From: Fidelibacterota bacterium
GTDB taxonomy: Bacteria > Fidelibacterota > Marinisomatia > Marinisomatales > UBA1611
DNA: 32,060 bases
Direction of reading: 5' to 3'
Assembly (NCBI GenBank): GCA_018658715.1
Contig: JABHUQ010000004.1
Coordinates: forward strand, 1 to 32,060
A program made the translations under genes and the position numbers. The notes beneath the pieces were generated by a model. The model was not told the DNA's origin. It made no database searches and saw only the letters and a list, made by a program, of their open reading frames with translations. The stretch's first letter is position 1, and each line of letters begins with the position of its first letter. This document shows, one piece after another, positions 24,318 to 32,060 of the stretch.

Positions 24318-25379
24318 ATGGATAAATCAATCTCATCGTTCTTTGTAAAAATATTAATATTTATTTTCGGGGCATTCATGATTCTTCTCGTTGCAGAAAC
24401 AGCCATATCTCCCACAGTATATACATTCAGAGTTTGGGAAGCATTACAAAGAAAGAGTCGACTATTTATAGGCCCTTTTTATCCTAATAGTAAGATTTCC
24501 ATGTTGGAACAAGGTGGATTGGCATACTATACAAAATTTGCAGTGGAAAAACCAGTAATGTGGCAAACAGACTCTTTTGGTTATAGAAATAATTCAAATC
24601 CTATGAATCCCAAAATAATTTTGTTAGGGGATTCATTTATTGCGGGTTCGTCACTTGATCAAAAAGATCTATTATCTGTCAGATTGCAAAATCAAATCGA
24701 TAAAGAAGTATATAATATTGCGCCAGGAACGATTAATGACTTTATTGCTTTGAGAGAATCTAAATTGTTCGGATCACCTGAGTTAATAATTTTAAGTGTC
24801 ATAGAAAGAAATTTGGTTAAGTTAAGAAAAATCAATCGTGAATCAAAAATCAGGTATTTTAATTTCAGGGTGAATAGATGCTTTACTCAAATTGCAACAG
24901 TAGTTGATAAAATATTAAGATATAATTCCATTTCATTTTTGAAGGCACGATTAGAGGGTAAAAAAGGGACTGGGTATCAGTCTCAAAATAATCCGAATCA
25001 ATATTTTTTAAGAAAAAATATTAATAATAAGTCTAACCTTAGTTATACAAAAATAAACAACTTGGTAGATATTCTTTATCAGTATAAACTTTATTGTGAG
25101 AGTATAAATACTGATTTTTTATTTATGGTTATTCCAAATAAAAGTACTATTCATTGGGAAGATGCCGGATTTATTAATAAACCAAGAAATATAAATAAAT
25201 TAAATAATGCATTGTTAGAAGCGAATATTCCATTTATTAATGTAGATAGTATCGTGACTCAATTGAATGTGAGCGGAGGGCAACCATATCATTTAGATGA
25301 TACTCACTGGAATGGGACATCTACGCATATGATTTCAATAGAAATTAGTAAAGTTATTGATAGATTTAGTAAAAGATAA
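24318..25379 (+). CDS. AlgJ/AlgX-like SGNH O-acetyltransferase partner
   Basis: The 353-aa protein has an N-terminal transmembrane helix (about 8-27), then ILLGDSFIAGSS (Asp105-Ser106 as the GDS block) and near the C-terminus LDDTHWNG (Asp328, His330). GDSF together with DxHWN is the signature of AlgX/AlgJ periplasmic acetyltransferases that act with AlgI-type MBOAT proteins. With the MBOAT gene (21786) and the SGNH-like gene (23296) it forms an O-acylation cassette. Acceptor sugar and acyl group are unknown. A 7-codon ORF ends on its start codon (TAATG). Confidence 0.78.
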   Translation: MDKSISSFFVKILIFIFGAFMILLVAETAISPTVYTFRVWEALQRKSRLFIGPFYPNSKISMLEQGGLAYYTKFAVEKPVMWQTDSFGYRNNSNPMNPKIILLGDSFIAGSSLDQKDLLSVRLQNQIDKEVYNIAPGTINDFIALRESKLFGSPELIILSVIERNLVKLRKINRESKIRYFNFRVNRCFTQIATVVDKILRYNSISFLKARLEGKKGTGYQSQNNPNQYFLRKNINNKSNLSYTKINNLVDILYQYKLYCESINTDFLFMVIPNKSTIHWEDAGFINKPRNINKLNNALLEANIPFINVDSIVTQLNVSGGQPYHLDDTHWNGTSTHMISIEISKVIDRFSKR

Positions 25380-25392
25380 ATGGAAATAAAAA

Positions 25393-26628
25393 ATGGAGCC
25401 TAAAAAAATATTTTTTTATACAAAAGTAGTTCCTAGTCATACAGGAAGTGGATCAAGAGTACGTGTATTTACAAACATCCGAGCTTATTATGATTTGAAT
25501 TATGAAGTTATAGTGTGTTTATTTACAGATAAAAGTGACCTTATAATTCCAAAAGAATTATTAAAGGCCAGAATTGAGTTTAGAATTATTCAAATAAAAT
25601 CTGAACCACAAAATTTAAACACATTGTTGGGAATACCCCACCCCAACAGTTATATACTCGACCGTCTATTCCCTATAAGAGTATTACTTAAATCGGTAGT
25701 TATTAATAATCTGGATAAAGACAAAGATGCATTGCACCATTTTGAATACTTAGAATCTGTTTCTGCTGTTTATGGCTTAAATGGTAAATTTATTTGGAGC
25801 AATCATGATCTTGTAGAAGAACGATTTAAATTGATACAAATTATGAGAGAAAAAATAGGGAAAGGGAAAAGTGTTTTTACCAGATATATTAAAAGTTATG
25901 GATTAAAATACTCTGAATACCTAATGATTAAATCATGCTGTCTAATATTCACTATTTCAAATTACGATCAAAAGAAGTATATGGAACGTTTTAATACAAA
26001 AAAAATTAAATTATTACCATTCAGTTGGCCAAAAGAATCATTAGTTACTCGAAGAAGGGAATGGGTAGAAGACAAGAGACTAAAAATATTACATCTTGGG
26101 AGTACTAATTCAGTTTTAACATATTCATCTTTAAAATATATTTTCACTGAAATATTTAAAATATTGCCGCAAGATCTTATAAATAAAATTGAATTAACGG
26201 TCGTAGGGAATCATCCAGATGCTCCATATAGTAATAAAATTAGAAAATGGGCAATGAATTATAAACATGTTACTTTTTGTGGATATCAAAAGGATTTGAC
26301 CCCATATTTTGCCAATCATGACTTACAGATTGTTGGGACACAGGTTGCAACAGGTATACGTACGAAAATAATTGAATCTTTTGCTTGCGGATTGCCTGTC
26401 CTAAGCAGTGAAATTGGTGCGCGGGGTTTATATGGTATTCAAAATGCTATAAATATAATTCTGGCGAAAAAGCCCAATGAATTTGTGGGGATATTAAGGA
26501 AAATCATTAATGGTGAATATAATTTAAATGAAATATCAATAAATGCCAGAGAACTATATGATAAAGATTATTCACGAAAAACCCAAGCAACCAGATTACG
26601 GGAATATTTGGAACCATTATACAATTGA
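25393..26628 (+). CDS. Glycosyltransferase family 4
   Basis: The 411-aa GT-B enzyme begins with IFFYTKVVPSHTGSGSRVRV, the N-terminal acceptor-domain loop. It contains LKILHLGSTNSVLTYSSL and GTQVATGIRTKIIESFACGLPVLSSEIGARGL, which is the C-terminal donor-site E-x7-E region with the usual GLPV turn. It adds one sugar to the growing repeat in the cytoplasm. The donor is not predictable. Its stop overlaps the TTG of the next gene (TTGA). Confidence 0.85.
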   Translation: MEPKKIFFYTKVVPSHTGSGSRVRVFTNIRAYYDLNYEVIVCLFTDKSDLIIPKELLKARIEFRIIQIKSEPQNLNTLLGIPHPNSYILDRLFPIRVLLKSVVINNLDKDKDALHHFEYLESVSAVYGLNGKFIWSNHDLVEERFKLIQIMREKIGKGKSVFTRYIKSYGLKYSEYLMIKSCCLIFTISNYDQKKYMERFNTKKIKLLPFSWPKESLVTRRREWVEDKRLKILHLGSTNSVLTYSSLKYIFTEIFKILPQDLINKIELTVVGNHPDAPYSNKIRKWAMNYKHVTFCGYQKDLTPYFANHDLQIVGTQVATGIRTKIIESFACGLPVLSSEIGARGLYGIQNAINIILAKKPNEFVGILRKIINGEYNLNEISINARELYDKDYSRKTQATRLREYLEPLYN

Positions 26629-27644
26629 ATCCCTCAAATAGATATTATCTTATACTTTCTTTTAAATCTATTTTTTATAACTGGTTGGGAAATATGTCAA
26701 ATATAAAAAAGCTATTAAATGAGTCTATCCATTTTTTATCATCAATTAAACATTTAATATTTTATAAAGCAAAAAAAGATAATTGTGAAATTGAAATAAT
26801 TACATTTTCAATTATTCCGAAGTTGACAAAATTATGGTATAAAATAGCTGATACAAAATTGCTAAATAAAAAAATAATTATTGGAGACTGTTCGGGAGAA
26901 CTACATTCTTATTTGCATGAGACTAAACCTACAATCCTACCAATGACAAACTTAGATCATGGATTTAAAATAGATTATTTTTTAAGAAATGCATGCTCGA
27001 CTCAATATACTATTATTTCCGATGATGATATAATGATTTATGATGAAGAACCTATTAAATGGGCTGTTGATCAATTGAAAAATCATAAGCACTTAGCTGT
27101 TGTATCATTAATGCCTCGACCCAATAAAACACAATGGGTTCCAAATGTTGAAGCAATAATGGGAGCTTACTGTCTCGTTGTAAATAGAAACATAATTGTC
27201 AATAATAATATATTATTTCAGGTTGTAAAACCATCAGGGTGGAAAAAAGTTGGAAATCATTTTGATACAGGAGATTATGCCCACAAAAGATTAATCGAGC
27301 TTGGTTACGATGTTATTATTGCGCCCAAACATGTTAGGGAAAAAATTCTTTCATTCACAAGTATTAGTTTATGGGGAAAAAGAATATTATCTACAAAGGG
27401 ACATATTAACAGAGCTGTTAGATCTAGCAGACCTGATGAATACAAGAAAGCTTTTCGAACTTCTCTCGTTCTTAAATATCTTGAATCAATAGGCAAACAG
27501 AATGGGAATGATTTAGATCGTACCTACATTGACAGATCAATTCAAGTATGCAGAAAAATATTGGAGACATCAACAATCCTAGATATTGAAAATGATATAT
27601 ACGGAAAAATTGAAAAAATAAATAGTAATATGGCTCATGTTTAA
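26625..27644 (+). CDS. Glycosyltransferase, GT-A-like (DDD motif)
   Basis: The protein is up to 339 aa. A metal-binding DxD-type motif appears as YTIISDDDIMIYDEEP (about 127-142), followed by a GAYCLVVNR segment and DTGDYAHKRLIELGYDVI. This suggests a GT-A glycosyltransferase, but the family is not clear. The start could be TTG 26625, overlapping the previous stop (as at 28679), or ATG 26694 preceded by GGGA. The second removes 23 residues before the conserved part. Confidence 0.62.
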   Translation: MNPSNRYYLILSFKSIFYNWLGNMSNIKKLLNESIHFLSSIKHLIFYKAKKDNCEIEIITFSIIPKLTKLWYKIADTKLLNKKIIIGDCSGELHSYLHETKPTILPMTNLDHGFKIDYFLRNACSTQYTIISDDDIMIYDEEPIKWAVDQLKNHKHLAVVSLMPRPNKTQWVPNVEAIMGAYCLVVNRNIIVNNNILFQVVKPSGWKKVGNHFDTGDYAHKRLIELGYDVIIAPKHVREKILSFTSISLWGKRILSTKGHINRAVRSSRPDEYKKAFRTSLVLKYLESIGKQNGNDLDRTYIDRSIQVCRKILETSTILDIENDIYGKIEKINSNMAHV

Positions 27645-27659
27645 AAATTATGGTATAAA

Positions 27660-28682
27660 TTGAGTCGAATTGGCCAAAACCCATTTAAATGGATTGAAAT
27701 TGGTGACATTCCCAAAAAAATAACCATTGTAACCGTGGTATACATACCAGAATTATCTGGTTTTTGGAAAAAGAATCTTGATGTGCTAAGGAAGTTTTTT
27801 AATAGTCTTTATACTAACACAATTCCCGAATTCGATTTAATGGTATTAGATAATGGAAGTTGCAAAGATGTAAAACAATTTCTACAAAAAAAACAATCCG
27901 AAGATAAGATACAGTTTTTATCATTTTCAGCATATAATTTAAGGAAATTGGGTGCAATGAATTATTTGTTTGCAAGTGCGCCAGGAGAGATCATTTCATT
28001 TGTGGACAGTGACGTTTATTTTTTTAAAGGCTGGTTAAATGAATCAATAAAGATTCTTGATGAATTTCCTAAAACTGGTATGGTATCTGCTCTACCCACA
28101 ATTGATAAAACTAAAGATTTCTACGATAGTACATATAAGGCGATAGAAAAACATAATAATATTCATATACAAAGAGGAAACGATCTTATCCCAAGTAATT
28201 ATATTAATGCACATAGGCAAAGTATAGGGAAAACAGATTTTGAGTATTCTAAAGGTATTATGGACCGTATGGATGTAAAAATAAGTCGAAATGGAATTAA
28301 TGCTTTTGTTTGCGCCCAAGATTTTCAATTTACAACTCGAAAATCCATTATTAATAAAGTACTTCCCCTAGAAGTCCGGAATAATAATGAATACTATGAC
28401 CCAATTTATAGTCCAATATTTGAAGCAAAGGTGGATGAACTGGGGTATTGGCGACTATCAACTGAAAAATATTTAATTCATCACATGGGAAATGATTTAA
28501 CAGAATTTGAAAAAGAAATTTCGATGCTTGAAAGTGTACATTTGTCAAAGGGATTTACTAATAATAATGTCAAACTAAAGAAATCATACACATTAAAGAG
28601 AAGAGTTATTGAGCATCCCATCATTCGAAGAATATTAAAAAAAATATATTCTCGCATTTATAATTGGTTGTATAGAATTTGA
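27660..28682 (+). CDS. Glycosyltransferase family 2
   Basis: The 340-aa GT-A enzyme opens with KKITIVTVVYIPELSGFWKK and has FDLMVLDNGSCKDV (nucleotide-binding strand), KLGAMNYLFASAPGEIISFVDSDVYFF with the DxD motif, and a WRLSTEKYLIHHMGND segment typical of the family's acceptor end. The last 50 residues are basic. The TTG at 27660 is required because the next in-frame Met lies inside the donor-binding strand. Its TGA overlaps the TTG start of the following gene. Confidence 0.85.
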   Translation: MSRIGQNPFKWIEIGDIPKKITIVTVVYIPELSGFWKKNLDVLRKFFNSLYTNTIPEFDLMVLDNGSCKDVKQFLQKKQSEDKIQFLSFSAYNLRKLGAMNYLFASAPGEIISFVDSDVYFFKGWLNESIKILDEFPKTGMVSALPTIDKTKDFYDSTYKAIEKHNNIHIQRGNDLIPSNYINAHRQSIGKTDFEYSKGIMDRMDVKISRNGINAFVCAQDFQFTTRKSIINKVLPLEVRNNNEYYDPIYSPIFEAKVDELGYWRLSTEKYLIHHMGNDLTEFEKEISMLESVHLSKGFTNNNVKLKKSYTLKRRVIEHPIIRRILKKIYSRIYNWLYRI

Positions 28683-29824
28683 AAATTGTATTTATCACTT
28701 TGTATGATTTGCAGGATATAAATAGAGGATCAGGGACATATTATCATCTATATAAAGAATTAATTAAACAAGGGCATACTGTTGAGCCTATTAATGTATC
28801 AAACTTTAAATTCCCCTTTTTATCAAAGATGTTTCGATATATTTCAAAAAGAATTTTTAATAAAAAATATAGATCATACCAAGACCCATTCGTCGGAAAA
28901 GAAATTTCAAAAAAAAGTACCATTTCTTTAGGAAAAATAGATTTTGACCTAGTCCTTACTAATGATTATACAGTTGCAGCATATACTGTCGTAGAAAAAC
29001 CAATTATTCTTTGGACAGATGCAGTATTTCCATCCGATTATAAAACAAATACTCATCCTTGGTTAGCTAATCTATCTTTCTTTTCAGTTTATTTTTGTCA
29101 AACAATTATTCGTAAGGCATTGAAAAATTGTTCCTTATGTATAGTTCCAGGTGATTGGAACCGTACTGAACTAGAAAAATATAACTCTATAAACACTGAT
29201 TCTATAATAGTGATTCCATTTGGATCTAATATGCCAGATCCAGGTGTGGAAATTGCAAATGAGCGTGACTTTAATAATGTTATAAAAAGAGGTGAATTAA
29301 GGTTGCTATTTGTAGGAAAAGATTGGAGTAGGAAAGGAGGGAATATTGCTGTTTCCGTTGTTAGAGAGCTAAATAAGATTGGGCATAATACAATATTAAA
29401 TATAGTCGGTGTTGATAGGATCGATGATATAGATGATTCATTTATTCAATTCCATGGTATACTATCTAAGCACTCAAAAAAGGATATGAAAATATTGGAT
29501 AGATTATACCAAAAGTCAGACATATTTTTTCTTCCGAGCTCTATTGAGGGGTTTGGGATAGCTTATACTGAAGCTGCATCCTACGGCTTACCTTCCTTAG
29601 GATTTCGTTCAACAGGTGTGTTAACGGCTGTACAAAATGGTATAACCGGGTTGTTAATTAATATCGATTCTGACTATGGTAAATATATCGACGTAATAAA
29701 ACGATGGTATGAAATTCCTGAAGAATATAATAAGCTTTCGGAAGGGGGAAGAAAGTTATACCTGTCAACAATGAATTGGCCCATGTCTATTAAAAATTTT
29801 ATTAACCATATTGAAAGGATATAA
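28679..29824 (+). CDS. Glycosyltransferase family 4
   Basis: The 381-aa GT-B enzyme has MKIVFITLYDLQDINRGSGTYYH at its start. LRLLFVGKDWSRKGGNIAVSV marks the beginning of the second domain, and FFLPSSIEGFGIAYTEAASYGLP contains the E-x7-E pair of GT4. The TTG start at 28679 overlaps the previous stop, and the last base of its TAA is the first base of the next ATG (29824). It is part of a tightly coupled four-gene run at 27660-30540 (overlaps of 1-4 bp). Confidence 0.88.
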   Translation: MKIVFITLYDLQDINRGSGTYYHLYKELIKQGHTVEPINVSNFKFPFLSKMFRYISKRIFNKKYRSYQDPFVGKEISKKSTISLGKIDFDLVLTNDYTVAAYTVVEKPIILWTDAVFPSDYKTNTHPWLANLSFFSVYFCQTIIRKALKNCSLCIVPGDWNRTELEKYNSINTDSIIVIPFGSNMPDPGVEIANERDFNNVIKRGELRLLFVGKDWSRKGGNIAVSVVRELNKIGHNTILNIVGVDRIDDIDDSFIQFHGILSKHSKKDMKILDRLYQKSDIFFLPSSIEGFGIAYTEAASYGLPSLGFRSTGVLTAVQNGITGLLINIDSDYGKYIDVIKRWYEIPEEYNKLSEGGRKLYLSTMNWPMSIKNFINHIERI

Positions 29825-30540
29825 TGAGTAGCAGTAATCCAAAAGGCATACAAGAGTCATTTTATAACTTACCGTATCATTGGTTTCCCGAAGATCGACT
29901 GAAAGAATTTGAGCGTAAGGAAAAGCAAAGAATAATTTTTGAAATAATTGAAAACTATTCAATTAAACCACTTAAAAAATACCTAGATGTTGGTTGTGGT
30001 GACGGCAGATGGACTAGTGATATTTATAATTATTTAGACAGGAATGTTAATACATTTGGTACAGATTTTTCTAAAAGAGCGATAAACTTTGCAAATCTAA
30101 TAACTCCTGAGATCGAATTTAAAAATCATGTAGGAGAGGATTTACCCTATGCTGATAATACATTTGATTTGTGCACAAGCATTGAAGTGATAGAGCATGT
30201 AGAAGATGGGAATGAAGAAGTTTTCTTACAAGAATGTTCAAGAGTAATGAAGCCTAGTGGGCTATTTATTTTAACAACTCCTAGTTGGAATTTACAGCTT
30301 ACTGAACATCATTATCGCCATTACACAGTCGAGCGGATAAAACGGTTGATCAGTGCAAATGGTTTTGATGTCTTATCAATAAGAGGACAATCTCTACCAT
30401 GTTATGGAGTCAAACGTAGAATTAGAAGAATAATGTCCAGAAACTCTAAAATTTGGAAATTTTGGAAATACACATATAAAGAAGTGTCTCAATATAAAGC
30501 TCTAAATTTAATTATTGCAGCCAAACCAATTAATAAATGA
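29824..30540 (+). CDS. SAM-dependent methyltransferase (type 11)
   Basis: The 238-aa class I methyltransferase has KYLDVGCGDGRWTSDI (about 52-67, motif I), GTDFSKRAINFA (motif II region) and DLCTSIEVIEHVEDGNEE. It also has SRVMKPSGLFILTTPS (motifs IV-V). It is clearly a functional family member by motif completeness. It probably O-methylates a sugar of the nascent glycan or a nucleotide-sugar. Overlaps of 1 bp upstream and 4 bp downstream (ATGA at 30537) tie it to the flanking GT4 genes. Confidence 0.85.
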   Translation: MSSSNPKGIQESFYNLPYHWFPEDRLKEFERKEKQRIIFEIIENYSIKPLKKYLDVGCGDGRWTSDIYNYLDRNVNTFGTDFSKRAINFANLITPEIEFKNHVGEDLPYADNTFDLCTSIEVIEHVEDGNEEVFLQECSRVMKPSGLFILTTPSWNLQLTEHHYRHYTVERIKRLISANGFDVLSIRGQSLPCYGVKRRIRRIMSRNSKIWKFWKYTYKEVSQYKALNLIIAAKPINK

Positions 30541-31670
30541 AAATTCTATATGCAGCATTTAGACGTAATCCATTAGACCCTTTAGCCGCAAGTAGTGCGC
30601 ATTATTATTTTTTTAAAGCGATGGAAAAAATGAGTCATGAAGTAAAAATTATTGGACCATTCATTGACACACCACTATTTACAGAGAGAGCATTAAAAAA
30701 AATATATAATAAATCAAAAGATAAACGATATATAAAATATAATTGGTCTAATACCTTTAAAGCCTCAAAAGCACTAAATGAAATTGATTTAGTTTGGAAG
30801 CCAGATCTCATTTTTACAATGACACCGTCTCCTTTATTTTTTTATCGTGGTAAAACACCTTGTATTTTTAGAACAGATACTACATTTCTAGGTATGAATA
30901 ATCAGGGTGCACAATTCTTGAATCATGATCTGATAATGTTGAAACAAATGGTCTGGCAGGAAAAAAAGGCTTTTTCAAAATGTGCAAAAATCATTACCCA
31001 TAGCAAATGGTCAAAACAAGTATTGATTGAACATTATGGTATTAATGAAAAGAAAATATCTTATTTCCCCAATCCTGCTGCGATTCAGCATATTAAAAAA
31101 GATGAATTACTAAACATAAAAAAGGCGAAGAATCTTAATGGACCTTTAAGATTATTAATTGTTGGTAGAGATTTTCATAGAAAGGGTATTGATATCGCAA
31201 TTGGTATTGTAAATAAACTTAATGAGCAAAACACACTGGTCACATTATCCATTGTTGGGTTGTTAGGAAAAGATGGCCTGTATCACAAGTATTATGGAAA
31301 CTTCAATAAAACTGATCCAAATCAATATAATAATTATATCCAGTTTTATCAGAATGCCCATCTATTATTGCATCCCGCCCGGTTTGATGCATCGCCCATT
31401 GTTACATCAGAAGCAGCGGCATTTGGTTTACCAACCATTACAAATAATAATGGTGGTCTAGCAACTAGCGTAATACATGGTATTTCCGGAATTGTTCTTC
31501 CAAAAAATACCAATACTAATAGTTATGTTAATGCAATCCAACACCTGATAAATAATCCTAAGAGATATACTAGATTGTGCGAATCTACTAGAAAGAGATA
31601 TGAAAAAGAGCTTAACTGGAATCAAGCAAGTAAAATATTGAATTCAATTATATATAATGCAGTCAAGTAA
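30537..31670 (+). CDS. Glycosyltransferase family 4
   Basis: The 377-aa GT-B protein has MKILYAAFRRNPLDPLAASS at the start. Domain-joining LRLLIVGRDFHRKGIDIAIG matches its neighbour at 28679 in design (VGKDWSRKGGNIA), and LLHPARFDASPIVTSEAAAFGLPTI is the donor-site region. The two proteins share the VGxDxxRKGxxIA pattern and may be related paralogs acting on similar substrates (inference). It ends 3 bp before a further gene starts. Confidence 0.88.
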   Translation: MKILYAAFRRNPLDPLAASSAHYYFFKAMEKMSHEVKIIGPFIDTPLFTERALKKIYNKSKDKRYIKYNWSNTFKASKALNEIDLVWKPDLIFTMTPSPLFFYRGKTPCIFRTDTTFLGMNNQGAQFLNHDLIMLKQMVWQEKKAFSKCAKIITHSKWSKQVLIEHYGINEKKISYFPNPAAIQHIKKDELLNIKKAKNLNGPLRLLIVGRDFHRKGIDIAIGIVNKLNEQNTLVTLSIVGLLGKDGLYHKYYGNFNKTDPNQYNNYIQFYQNAHLLLHPARFDASPIVTSEAAAFGLPTITNNNGGLATSVIHGISGIVLPKNTNTNSYVNAIQHLINNPKRYTRLCESTRKRYEKELNWNQASKILNSIIYNAVK

Positions 31671-31673
31671 AGC

Positions 31674-32060
31674 GTGTATTTTGTAAATAAAAAACATATT
31701 GTAGTCATTGTCGCACGGGGTGAAGCTGTGCGTAATTTTATTTTTACAGATTTTCTAAAATCATTATCCAATAAATATAAAATAACCCTTTTAACACAAA
31801 TCAATCATCTGGATGTTATAAAAGCCGCAAAGCCTCATGTGAATACCATTATTCCATTACACGAGTATAAAGAAAATCGCTGGGTGATTTTATTTAGAGA
31901 AATATTGCATACTGCTCATTATAGGTGGATCTGGACAGAAGCAGTCAAATATTACTGGGGGCGCCATAATCAAAGAGTAAAAGGGAATATACACGAATGG
32001 GTTCGATTAAAAATATGGCGAATTATCAGTTATTTATTTGCAAATCATTTCATGTTGGCA
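31674..32060 (+). CDS. Partial gene cut by the window end; unknown, possibly a GT-B-type glycosyltransferase
   Basis: An open frame starts with GTG at 31674, three bases after the preceding stop, and stays open for 129 codons to the last base of the window. The N-terminus HIVVIVARGEAVRNFIFT followed by KYKITLLTQ looks like the first beta-alpha-beta unit of a nucleotide-sugar-handling GT-B protein. That is a fold impression, not a family match. Later residues are rich in Trp and Arg (RWIWTEAVKYYW). Spacing and strand place it in the same operon. Confidence 0.7.
   Translation, partial: MYFVNKKHIVVIVARGEAVRNFIFTDFLKSLSNKYKITLLTQINHLDVIKAAKPHVNTIIPLHEYKENRWVILFREILHTAHYRWIWTEAVKYYWGRHNQRVKGNIHEWVRLKIWRIISYLFANHFMLA

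Noticed and set aside
816-31670. Selenoprotein genes with in-frame TGA
   Set aside because: No coding gene in the window continues with family sequence across a TGA stop.

Overview
This window is one end of a large surface-polysaccharide (capsule, O-antigen or exopolysaccharide) locus from an AT-rich Gram-negative bacterium. Evidence for that type of cell is the secreted SLBB export protein, the fused Wzz/tyrosine-kinase, and the Wzm/Wzt-type ABC exporter. Weak or absent Shine-Dalgarno sites, many TTG starts, the UpxY-like NusG paralog and the fused ATP sulfurylase/APS kinase would fit the Bacteroidota/Marinimicrobia/Fibrobacterota part of the tree. That placement is inference and low confidence. 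A selenocysteine tRNA at the left edge suggests the organism makes selenoproteins.

Layout. 35-130: tRNA-Sec. 173-670 (minus): NusG/UpxY-like antiterminator, convergent with the tRNA and divergent from everything else. 816-1835: HTH / ATPase / STAS-like regulator with a good-looking promoter and a 13-bp direct repeat upstream. 1967-5689: polymer assembly control (PHP-type tyrosine phosphatase, SLBB export protein, Wzz-BY-kinase fusion). 5770-11014: precursor supply (ATP sulfurylase/APS kinase giving PAPS, WbpB-like oxidoreductase, WbpD-like acetyltransferase, GalE, UDP-xylose synthase), with a probable terminator near 9031-9067. 11054-13815: two methyltransferases and an exostosin-like glycosyltransferase. 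13836-16094: ABC exporter. 16216-31670: glycosyltransferases mixed with tailoring enzymes (epimerases, methyltransferases, a sulfotransferase, an MBOAT O-acyltransferase with two SGNH-like partners). 31674-32060: the start of a further gene cut by the window end.

How it works together (inference). The cell builds a glycan containing UDP-xylose-derived, galactose-type and possibly diacetamido-uronic or ManNAc-type sugars. It decorates the glycan by sulfation (PAPS made by Sat-CysC, transferred by the enzyme at 20287), by O-acylation (MBOAT plus SGNH proteins) and by methylation (five methyltransferase-like genes). The product is exported through the ABC transporter and an SLBB-containing envelope path, under control of a BY-kinase/PHP-phosphatase pair.

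The + strand genes are tightly packed. No gap without a gene exceeds about 145 bases. 12 of 31 coding genes appear to start with something other than ATG, including two probable AUA/AUU starts (11054 and 21786) that extend the methyltransferase and MBOAT genes upstream of their first conventional start codons. No transposase, integrase, CRISPR array or rRNA was seen. Small hand samples of base composition fall from 23/60 G+C at 6001-6060 to 20/60 at 14221-14280 and 13/60 at 20701-20760, which would fit a conserved precursor block followed by a faster-exchanging, AT-richer variable block.
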